A stretch of 64,000 bases of DNA from Bacillota bacterium (GTDB lineage Bacteria; Bacillota; Clostridia; Christensenellales; SZUA-584). The stretch spans positions 1-64,000 of the forward strand of contig JAEYPS010000021.1 of assembly GCA_023410475.1 (NCBI GenBank), in the 5' to 3' direction. The notes below the pieces were generated by a model. It had not been told where the DNA came from. It saw nothing but the letters and a program-made list of their open reading frames with translations, and searched no databases. Positions 1 to 6,249 of the stretch are shown in pieces; positions within the stretch are counted from its first letter, which is position 1; each line of letters starts with the position of its first letter. Both the position numbers and the translations under genes were made by a program.

Positions 1-47
1 ATGACTAGTTCCACTTCGGCTTGATGGCTGTTTTGTTCTTCTAACAT
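1..47 (-). CDS. 5' end of an unidentified minus-strand gene (partial)
   Basis: An ATG on the minus strand at 47 opens a frame reading MLEEQNSHQAEVELV before it leaves the window. A GGAG ribosome site (54-57 on the plus strand as CTCC) lies 6 nt upstream of the ATG, which makes a real start likely. Fifteen residues are too few to identify the product. It runs divergently from the YlxY-like gene. Confidence 0.5.
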   Translation of the reverse strand, partial: MLEEQNSHQAEVELV

Positions 48-93
48 GGTATTCTCCGGCGTTTCTTTTATTTTACCATACTTTTGAACAATG

Positions 94-148
94 AAAAAGG
101 CTGCTGATACTTTGTCAGCAGCCTGAGCCGGCTTATCAGCCGGTTTTT
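94..148. terminator. Two back-to-back hairpins of opposite polarity
   Basis: The first hairpin has perfect 9-bp arms (99-107 with 115-123) preceded by AAAAA, so it reads as an intrinsic terminator for minus-strand transcription. The second has a 5-bp CCGGC/GCCGG stem (128-132 with 139-143) followed by TTTTT and reads as a plus-strand terminator. They lie between two divergent genes, so neither obviously ends a known gene. They may insulate the two promoters or act as a leader attenuator. Confidence 0.5.
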
Positions 149-299
149 GTTTGTTCTTTTATTGAACTGTTTTTTTGTGCAGGCATATAATGAATACTGC
201 GCTGAAAGCAAAACAATCCGTAAAAAAGCGTGGAGGTGCGATCGTGTGTGCATCAGCGCCGGACTATGTGAATATACATATATTCGGGTGGTGATATTG

Positions 300-896
300 A
301 TGCTAAGGAGAAAAAGCAGTTTGAAGAAAACGCTGGTAACAAATATATCTCTCGCGGTGATAATAGTTTTTGTGTACTTCGCCGCATTCATGCCTTTTGA
401 CGTAATACGCGGGCCGGTGATGAAGGGCAGCACAAACGGCGACAACGTTGCTTTGCAGATAGCAGTCGAAGACGGCAGCCTCATAGAGCCGTATATGGAT
501 ATGCTTGATGATTACGGAATAAAAGCAACGTTCTTCTTTTCGGAGCAGCTTTACAACCGGAACGATATCATAAAGCAGGTGATCGACAGCGGCAACGGAA
601 TAGGCTTTATCGGCAGCAGGGAAACGGGTAAAAGGCTCGTGCTGTATATCGGAGGAGGCTACAGCATACCGGTCATGGAATATGTAAGCGGTAAGAGCGT
701 AATGAGGGTGAGCCCGTCGATAGACGTGGAAAAGCTAAAAGACAAGGACAACTGGCAGCAGATTTTAAGCGATAATCTTTCGGGCGATATGTTTATATAT
801 ACAAGCGCAAAGGGCGGCTCGTCCGATTTTGAAAAAGTAGTACAAATTGTGCTGAATAAAGGTTATACTATCCTAAAGATGGACGAAATGCTTTAG
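300..896 (+). CDS. YlxY-like polysaccharide deacetylase homologue, probably inactive
   Basis: The ATG at 300 is chosen because a GGTGGT purine stretch precedes it; the frame is open further upstream but that part is unconvincing. The 198-aa product has one N-terminal membrane segment (about residues 12-30), then a segment around GDNVALQIAVEDG and YGIKATFFF that matches the start of the NodB deacetylase fold. The usual TFDDG metal and catalytic motif is replaced by IAVEDG, and no HxxxH metal motif is visible. It precedes an M16 peptidase as ylxY does in Bacillus, so a YlxY relative is likely. Deacetylase activity is doubtful. Its 3' end is 12 nt from the next start. Confidence 0.6.
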   Translation: MLRRKSSLKKTLVTNISLAVIIVFVYFAAFMPFDVIRGPVMKGSTNGDNVALQIAVEDGSLIEPYMDMLDDYGIKATFFFSEQLYNRNDIIKQVIDSGNGIGFIGSRETGKRLVLYIGGGYSIPVMEYVSGKSVMRVSPSIDVEKLKDKDNWQQILSDNLSGDMFIYTSAKGGSSDFEKVVQIVLNKGYTILKMDEML

Positions 897-908
897 AGGA
901 GACATAAG

Positions 909-2213
909 ATGATAACTACTCTCGATAACGGCATCAGGATTATATCCGAACGGCTGCCGTCGTTTAATTCGGTAGCGCTGGGTATATGGGTGAAAACGGG
1001 TTCGACGTGTGAGACGCCGGAGGAAAACGGCATATCGCATTTTATAGAGCACATGCTTTTCAAGGGCACCGAAAAGAGGACGGCGAAGCAGATTGCCGTT
1101 GATATGGACAAGATTGGAGGACAGCTCAACGCATTTACGTCTAAGGAATGCACCTGCTATCACGCGAGAGTGATGCCGGACAAGCTTGAAGTAGCGGCAG
1201 ACGTGCTTTCCGATCTTTTTCAGAATTCCGTAATAGACGAAAGGGAGTTGGAGAAGGAAAAAGGGGTCGTGCTCGAAGAGATAGCGATGGTAAACGACAA
1301 CGTAGAGGAGCTTGCTCACGAAAAGATATCAGAGCTGTTCTTTACGGGAAGCACGCTCTCAAAGCCCATATTGGGTCCTGCGGAAAACATACAGAAGTTT
1401 ACGAGCAGCGACCTTGCGGATTACATTCAAAGGCACTATTATCCCGCGAACATAGTCATATCGGTAGCCGGCAACTATGATGAGCAGTATATGCTGGACG
1501 TTCTGCAAAAGCATATGGGCGGCTACCGGCGCGGAGCGAAAAAGGAAAAAAGCCAGTGCGACGAGCCGTTCAACCCTGAGATTCGCACGCTTTTTATCGA
1601 GAAGGACGCCGAACAAACACACCTGTGCCTCGCGTTCCCGGGCTGCACGTTCGCGGACGACGAGAGGTTTTCTCTCGCCGTGCTCAATAACACTCTCGGA
1701 GGCGGCATGAGCTCGAGGCTGTTCCAGTCTATACGTGAAGAGAAAGGGCTTGCGTACTCGGTTTACTCGTACCCTTCCACTTACAGCTTCGCGGGCATGT
1801 TCTCGCTCTACGCGGGGACCACCGCCGTGAACGCCGACAACGTCGTGATGCTGATGAAGCAGGAGATGGACAAGCTCAAATCTGAGCGCATAGGCGAGGA
1901 AGACTTCAAGCAGGGCAAGGATCAGTTAAGAGGCAATTACGTGCTTTCTATGGAAGGCACGAACGCAAAGATGAGCGCCCTTGGAAAGTCGCTTTTGCTG
2001 CTTGACGAGGAATACAACGAGCAGGAGACTATAGAAAAGATAGACGCGGTTACGCAGGGCAGCGTGAACGCGCTCATAGACAAGATTTTCGACTACTCAA
2101 AGATGTCCGCCGTATTTGCGGGCAAGATAGAAAAGAGAAGCGAGATAGAGAAATTTTTGGAGGGGTTTAATGGACAAGCTGGAGAACATATTCAAGTATC
2201 AGCGGATGTTTGA
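909..2213 (+). CDS. M16 family zinc peptidase (MlpA/YmxG-like)
   Basis: The 434-aa product is the right length for a single-chain M16 (insulinase/processing peptidase) enzyme. The inverted zinc motif HFIEH appears near residue 47, followed downstream by the conserved Glu region (ELEKEKGVVLEEI). The later GGGMSSRLFQSIREEKGLAY segment is the typical second-domain signature of bacterial members. A GGAG site is 8 nt upstream of the ATG. The gene sits between a YlxY-like gene and the dipicolinate genes, as mlpA does in Bacillus. The last 44 nt overlap the next gene. Substrate is not known from sequence. Confidence 0.9.
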   Translation: MITTLDNGIRIISERLPSFNSVALGIWVKTGSTCETPEENGISHFIEHMLFKGTEKRTAKQIAVDMDKIGGQLNAFTSKECTCYHARVMPDKLEVAADVLSDLFQNSVIDERELEKEKGVVLEEIAMVNDNVEELAHEKISELFFTGSTLSKPILGPAENIQKFTSSDLADYIQRHYYPANIVISVAGNYDEQYMLDVLQKHMGGYRRGAKKEKSQCDEPFNPEIRTLFIEKDAEQTHLCLAFPGCTFADDERFSLAVLNNTLGGGMSSRLFQSIREEKGLAYSVYSYPSTYSFAGMFSLYAGTTAVNADNVVMLMKQEMDKLKSERIGEEDFKQGKDQLRGNYVLSMEGTNAKMSALGKSLLLLDEEYNEQETIEKIDAVTQGSVNALIDKIFDYSKMSAVFAGKIEKRSEIEKFLEGFNGQAGEHIQVSADV

Positions 2214-2538
2214 TGCCGAGCTTGCCGAGAAGCGCGGGCTTACCGGAATATCGATGGAGGAGTGGATACAAAAGGAAACGCTGGCGATGCTCTCTGAGCT
2301 TGCTGAGCTTATAGGCGAGGTCAACTTCAAGTGGTGGAAAAACGAAAAGCCGGTCGACAGTGACAAGGTAAAGGAAGAGCTTGTCGATATACTGCATTTC
2401 TTCGTCAGCATGTGCCTTAAAACCGGCATGGACGCGGACGAGCTTCATGAAAGGTATCTTAACAAGAATAAAGAGAATTTCGCGAGGCAGCACGGAAAAT
2501 CTCAAAAAGAGGGATACGAGGTTTTAAAAGAGGCGTGA
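2170..2538 (+). CDS. dUTPase-like all-alpha NTP pyrophosphatase
   Basis: This 122-aa helical protein has the pattern of the dimeric dUTPase/MazG superfamily: acidic pairs ELAELIGEVNFKWW and KEELVDILHFF match the ExxE and ExxD magnesium ligands. Family members hydrolyse dUTP (or other non-canonical NTPs) to the monophosphate and pyrophosphate. A TGGAGGGG ribosome site lies just before the ATG, inside the end of the M16 gene, so the two are translationally coupled. The stop codon forms the loop of a terminator hairpin. dUTP as substrate is inferred from the family. Confidence 0.75.
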   Translation: MDKLENIFKYQRMFDAELAEKRGLTGISMEEWIQKETLAMLSELAELIGEVNFKWWKNEKPVDSDKVKEELVDILHFFVSMCLKTGMDADELHERYLNKNKENFARQHGKSQKEGYEVLKEA

Positions 2539-2547
2539 CGCCTCTTT
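2527..2547. terminator. Bidirectional terminator with the stop codon in its loop
   Basis: Perfect 9-bp inverted repeat AAAGAGGCG / CGCCTCTTT around a 3-nt loop that is the TGA stop of the dUTPase gene. It lies between convergent genes. On the minus strand the stem runs into TTTT, so it may serve both directions. Confidence 0.7.
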
Positions 2548-2572
2548 ACTAAACAAAAAAACCGCCTTGTTT

Positions 2573-3196
2573 TTATAACCGGTAATAGTAGATGAAGCTT
2601 CGGACTCTTTTGCCGGTAAATGCAGACAGTCCGTTGTCGGTATAATCACGATATTTTATAAACCCGTATTTTTCATAGAATCTCCAGTTGCTTTCGATAT
2701 CTGTAGACAAGGATACGGTTTTCAAGTCTTTTTTGCGGGTGTGTTCCATAAAACGGTCGAGCAGAGCTCTGCCAATTCCGCGCCCCTGAAACTCAGGACT
2801 GACTGCAAACAGCACAACTTCACCCTCAAACCTTGAGCACAGTAACGCGCTCTTAATAAACGAATAGATGTTTGAGAATATGAGCCTTATGCGGCGTCTG
2901 CTTCCTCCATACTTTCCGGTGATGTAGTTCCAACCGACACTTCTTATTCGCCTTCTTAGGCTTTTATCTGAGGCAGACGAGCCGCTGCAGCCGAACAGGA
3001 AGCCGGCGATGCTTTTGTTTTCACAGCATACTTCGGCATAGTCAGACAAGGCATCGCATAGCTCTATATAGCCCCTCATGAAAGCGGCGGCTGATGTTTC
3101 GTCAACCGCAGACAGTACGACAGGCCACACAGCTGCCGAAATCTCAGCGCATCTACCGAAATCAGTTTCTTCAAACGGACGAAATTCAAGACCCAT
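2573..3196 (-). CDS. GNAT family N-acetyltransferase
   Basis: The 207-aa product carries the GNAT acetyl-CoA site near residues 135-145 (VSPEFQGRGIGRALLDRF, matching Q/RxxGxG/A) and the C-terminal strand-helix segment NWRFYEKYGFIKY typical of the fold. The N-terminal 90 residues (FEETDFGRCAEISAAVWP) fit the first GNAT helices. The acceptor is unknown. It overlaps the upstream SGNH hydrolase by 11 nt, so the two are one operon. The pair interrupts an otherwise conserved sporulation gene block, which suggests a later insertion. Confidence 0.8.
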   Translation of the reverse strand: MGLEFRPFEETDFGRCAEISAAVWPVVLSAVDETSAAAFMRGYIELCDALSDYAEVCCENKSIAGFLFGCSGSSASDKSLRRRIRSVGWNYITGKYGGSRRRIRLIFSNIYSFIKSALLCSRFEGEVVLFAVSPEFQGRGIGRALLDRFMEHTRKKDLKTVSLSTDIESNWRFYEKYGFIKYRDYTDNGLSAFTGKRVRSFIYYYRL

Positions 3197-3896
3197 ACGC
3201 GCTCACTTTTGCGTTTTTTATCATTTCGGCTAGGCCTTTTGCTCCCACACTGTTCAAATGAACCCCGTCTACGGTGACGGCAAGATCACGTTTTTTGCTG
3301 AGCCGGGTATCCAGATGAAGATATGTGGTAAGCAGAGAATCAAAAATTACATCAAAAGGATTCCTTGAAATAAAGTAAATGTCATCGTTTTTCCGTGAGT
3401 TTATGACGCGTTTTTGCCATGAGTTAAAGTCTGTATACTCAAAGCCCAGCTCGCTGCACAACTCCTTGATCACAAGGTTATAGCTGTCGGCTTGCTTGTT
3501 AAGGACGCTCCTGGTGTCCTCCCCAATGCAAGGTATGCTTACGACGCAGGCGCTCTTTTTGTTTTTGCCGAGCGAGAGCAACAAGCTTTCATATGCTTCG
3601 GTGAAATGCCGCAAGTCGCGGCATGGTGTTTTTCCGCGCGAGATCGTCCGTTCAACAACTCTGCTCCAAACGGGGGAGTAAGACATAAGGAAGGGGAGAA
3701 GTATGTCATTTGCGCCTACCTCAATAATAAACCGCTCATATCGAGCGCTTTCAATATAAGGCTTGATACGTGAAGACAAGCTGAGTAGCGTATCTCCGCC
3801 TATACCATAGTTTTTATACCCGCCGTCAAGATATTTAAGATATGTAACTCCCGGCCTTCCCTGTGTGATGCTGTCGCCGAAACATAATACTTTCAT
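3186..3896 (-). CDS. SGNH/GDSL-type hydrolase
   Basis: Start taken at the ATG at 3896 (MKVLCFGDSITQG), because block I of the SGNH family always sits at the extreme N-terminus; an upstream extension reads as non-coding. The 236-aa product shows block I GDSI with the nucleophile Ser, block II GIGGDT, block III VGAND with the oxyanion Asn, and block V DGVHLN with the catalytic Asp/His pair. These enzymes are esterases or lipases that often remove acyl groups from sugars or lipids. No signal peptide is seen, so it is probably cytoplasmic. The ribosome site is weak. It overlaps the downstream acetyltransferase by 11 nt. Confidence 0.82.
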   Translation of the reverse strand: MKVLCFGDSITQGRPGVTYLKYLDGGYKNYGIGGDTLLSLSSRIKPYIESARYERFIIEVGANDILLPFLMSYSPVWSRVVERTISRGKTPCRDLRHFTEAYESLLLSLGKNKKSACVVSIPCIGEDTRSVLNKQADSYNLVIKELCSELGFEYTDFNSWQKRVINSRKNDDIYFISRNPFDVIFDSLLTTYLHLDTRLSKKRDLAVTVDGVHLNSVGAKGLAEMIKNAKVSAYGS

Positions 3897-3996
3897 AATC
3901 GTCCACTTTATAATATAGCCTGAATTTAAATGACTTACATTTAATATATACCAATTATATACAAATGTCCAGATAGGATTACGATAGTTATCCATT

Positions 3997-4025
3997 CACC
4001 CATGCCTCAAAGGCCGCATATTATA
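3997..4025 (+). promoter_or_regulatory. Candidate sigma-K promoter of dpaAB
   Basis: CACC at 3997-4000, 15 nt, then GCATATTATA (CATANNNTA at 4017-4025) matches the mother-cell sigma-K consensus mACm-N15/16-gCATAnnnTA. Transcription would start near 4032, downstream of the first in-frame ATG at 4028, which supports the internal ATG at 4055 as the true dpaA start. Dipicolinate synthesis is a known late mother-cell function in Bacillus. Confidence 0.6.
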
Positions 4026-4054
4026 CCATGAACATCATTTTTGGGGGCAATGAT

Positions 4055-4876
4055 ATGTATAGCATATTGATAGCGGGGGGCGATATGCGTCAGATAAAGC
4101 TTGCGCAGATGCTTGAAGAAAAAGGCCATCAGGTTTCCATGGCCGGATTCGAAAAGCTCGGCTCGTCTAATAAACCAGACTTTAAGCCTGACTATGTATT
4201 TCTTCCCATTCCTTATAAAAACGAAGACGGATCTTTAAAGGCGCCTTTCGCGGGCGGCAAGCTCCATCTTATTGATATCGCCGGCGATTATCCGGACAGC
4301 GTATACCTGCTCGGGGGGTGCGACGCGGCGGCTATAAAGATATTCGGCGACAGCATAAGGTATATAGACCTGATGCAGAACGAAGCATACCAGATAAGGA
4401 ACGCTCTGCTTACTGCCGAGGGAGCCGTCTGCGCCTATCTTAACAATACAGACTCGGCGCTTTGCGACAAAGCCTGCCTTGTAACGGGATATGGAAGGAT
4501 TTCAAAATTCTTATGCAGGCTGCTTCGCGCGTGCAGCGCCGAAGTGACAGCGGCGGCGAGAAAGGATAAGGACTTAGAACTCATAGCGCTGGAGGGCTAC
4601 CGAGCGGTGCGCATAAAAGATTTAAGACAGGCGCTCTCGGAAGCGGACGTTATATTCAATACCGTTCCGTTCCATATATTCGGCGAAGACGAAATACAAA
4701 GCATAAAAAAAGGGGCAATATATGTCGAACTTGCGTCGCCGCCTTACGGCATGGATCTGGAGGCGGCAAAAAGTATGGGGGTAGATGTGCTGATGGCGCC
4801 GGGGCTTCCGGGCAGGTTTTTTCCCGCTTCCGCGGCAAACGCCATACTGCGCGCTTTTGAAGGAGAGGAGCAATAA
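4055..4876 (+). CDS. dpaA: Dipicolinate synthase subunit A
   Basis: The 273-aa product starts with a nucleotide-binding pattern (SILIAGGDMRQIKLAQML) and has a second Rossmann-like motif (CLVTGYGRISKFLCRLLRA) in the middle, as expected for SpoVFA/DpaA. With DpaB it oxidises the lysine-pathway intermediate 4-hydroxy-tetrahydrodipicolinate to dipicolinic acid for the spore core. The start at 4055 follows GGGGG by 8 nt; the ATG at 4028 is too close to the predicted sigma-K -10 box. The stop overlaps the dpaB start by one base. Order M16 peptidase, dpaA, dpaB matches Bacillus spoVF. Confidence 0.88.
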   Translation: MYSILIAGGDMRQIKLAQMLEEKGHQVSMAGFEKLGSSNKPDFKPDYVFLPIPYKNEDGSLKAPFAGGKLHLIDIAGDYPDSVYLLGGCDAAAIKIFGDSIRYIDLMQNEAYQIRNALLTAEGAVCAYLNNTDSALCDKACLVTGYGRISKFLCRLLRACSAEVTAAARKDKDLELIALEGYRAVRIKDLRQALSEADVIFNTVPFHIFGEDEIQSIKKGAIYVELASPPYGMDLEAAKSMGVDVLMAPGLPGRFFPASAANAILRAFEGEEQ

Positions 4877-5463
4877 TGGAACTGGCAGGAAAGCGGTTAG
4901 GTTTTGCGGTGACCGGTTCGTTCTGTACATACAGTCAGATAATGCCGGTTGTAAAAGAACTGGTTGATGAGGGCTCCAGAGTCGTGCCCATACTGTCGTA
5001 CAACGCTGCGGCATACGATACGCGTTTTATCAAGGCGGCGGAGTTTAAGAGCTTTCTCGAAGAAACGACAAAAAACAGGATACTTGAAAGCATTGTCGAG
5101 GTCGAGCCTATAGGGCCCAAAAAACTGCTCGATCTTTTGATCATAGCGCCCTGCACGGGCAACTCACTCGCCAAGCTCGCGCTCGGCCTATCGGATACGC
5201 CCGTGCTGCTCGCGGCGAAATCTCAGCTTAGAAACGCACGGCCTGTGCTTATAGCGGTGTCCACAAACGACGCGCTTTCGGCGAACGCCAAAAATATGGG
5301 GCTGCTGTTAAACACGCGAAATGTGTATTTTGTTCCGTACAGGCAGGATAATAACGCTGATAAATGTACGTCTATAGTAGCTGAAATGGGTATGATTCCA
5401 ATGGCGGCCAAGCTGGCGCTCGAATCAAAACAGATGCAGCCTGTGATGCTTGACCCGCGTTAG
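4876..5463 (+). CDS. dpaB: Dipicolinate synthase subunit B (flavoprotein family)
   Basis: The 195-aa product has the length and composition of SpoVFB. It shows the flavoprotein-like N-terminus LGFAVTGSFCTYSQIMPVVKEL and the segment LLIIAPCTGNSLAKLALGLSDTPVLLAAKS characteristic of the UbiX/Dfp-related flavoprotein fold. It forms the dipicolinate synthase complex with DpaA in the mother cell. It is translationally coupled: the TAA of dpaA and the ATG share an A. Confidence 0.88.
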   Translation: MELAGKRLGFAVTGSFCTYSQIMPVVKELVDEGSRVVPILSYNAAAYDTRFIKAAEFKSFLEETTKNRILESIVEVEPIGPKKLLDLLIIAPCTGNSLAKLALGLSDTPVLLAAKSQLRNARPVLIAVSTNDALSANAKNMGLLLNTRNVYFVPYRQDNNADKCTSIVAEMGMIPMAAKLALESKQMQPVMLDPR

Positions 5464-5472
5464 AGGATAAAC

Positions 5473-5520
5473 GAGGCCTCAATAGACGATAATAGTATTA
5501 TCTTGATCGACAGGGGCCTC
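5473..5520 (+). promoter_or_regulatory. Leader hairpin that includes the tepA ribosome site
   Basis: The 59-nt gap before tepA folds into a two-part stem: outer GAGGCC (5473-5478) with GGCCTC (5515-5520), and inner GATAAT (5488-5493) with ATTATC (5497-5502), plus TCAA/TTGA pairing between them. The outer right arm contains part of the GGGG ribosome site that ends 6 nt before the ATG at 5523. Folding would hide the site. Whether this is regulatory or a weak terminator is not shown. Confidence 0.45.
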
Positions 5521-5522
5521 TT

Positions 5523-6194
5523 ATGGAAAAAAATGAAAACGACGGCGGTAAAGCAAAGCTGGGCGCAGATATAAAGGAGTTCGGCGCGCCTCTTTCTTCG
5601 TTGTCGCCGATACAGGTGATAAGCATAATCGGGCAGATAGAAGGGCATATCAACCTGCCGCCCGAGCACAAGGCGACAAAATACGAGCATATACTACCTC
5701 AACTTGTTTTGATAGAGCAAAACCCTGAAATAAAAGGCATGATACTGCTGATGAATACATCGGGAGGCGACGTTGAGGCAGGCCTCGCGCTTGCCGAGAT
5801 GATAGCCGGAATGAGCAAGCCAAGCGTATCGCTCGTTCTAGGAGGCGGGCACAGCATAGGGCTCACACTCGCGGTTTCGGCGTCATACTCATATATAAGC
5901 CCCACGGCAAGCGTAACGGTACATCCCATACGCATGAACGGAACGATAATAGGCGTGCCGCAGACGTTTGACTATTTCAACAGGATGCAGCAGAGGATAG
6001 TAACGTTTGTCTGCGCTCATTCAAGGATATCTGAAGAAGAGTACAGAAAACTGATGATGCAGACGGGAGAGCTCGCCAACGACATCGGCACAGTACTTGT
6101 CGGCAAAGAGGTGGTAGAGCGCGGTATCATCCATGAGATAGGTACGTTCTTCGACGCCACACGGAAGATAAAAAGCCTCGCTGGTATTGATTAG
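5523..6194 (+). CDS. ClpP-like serine protease, TepA/YmfB family
   Basis: The 223-aa product has the crotonase/ClpP fold signature: MILLMNTSGGDVEAGLALAEMI supplies the oxyanion glycines, GGGHSIGLTLAVSAS carries the probable nucleophile Ser, and VTVHPIRMNG the catalytic His. It is closer to Bacillus TepA (YmfB/YlxI-type, between the spoVF genes and spoIIIE) than to true ClpP, and no ClpX-docking features are visible. It probably acts in the cytoplasm or at the membrane on an unknown peptide substrate. The context dpaAB-tepA-ftsK matches the Bacillus arrangement. Confidence 0.82.
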   Translation: MEKNENDGGKAKLGADIKEFGAPLSSLSPIQVISIIGQIEGHINLPPEHKATKYEHILPQLVLIEQNPEIKGMILLMNTSGGDVEAGLALAEMIAGMSKPSVSLVLGGGHSIGLTLAVSASYSYISPTASVTVHPIRMNGTIIGVPQTFDYFNRMQQRIVTFVCAHSRISEEEYRKLMMQTGELANDIGTVLVGKEVVERGIIHEIGTFFDATRKIKSLAGID

Positions 6195-6249
6195 TAAATG
6201 ATTGTATATTTCGACCGGTATGGTATAATACTTACCGGGGTGAAATTTA

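Noticed and set aside
68..484. Minus-strand open frame across the upstream region and the YlxY-like gene
   Set aside because: It crosses the two hairpins and is antisense to a gene with a fold match; no family pattern.
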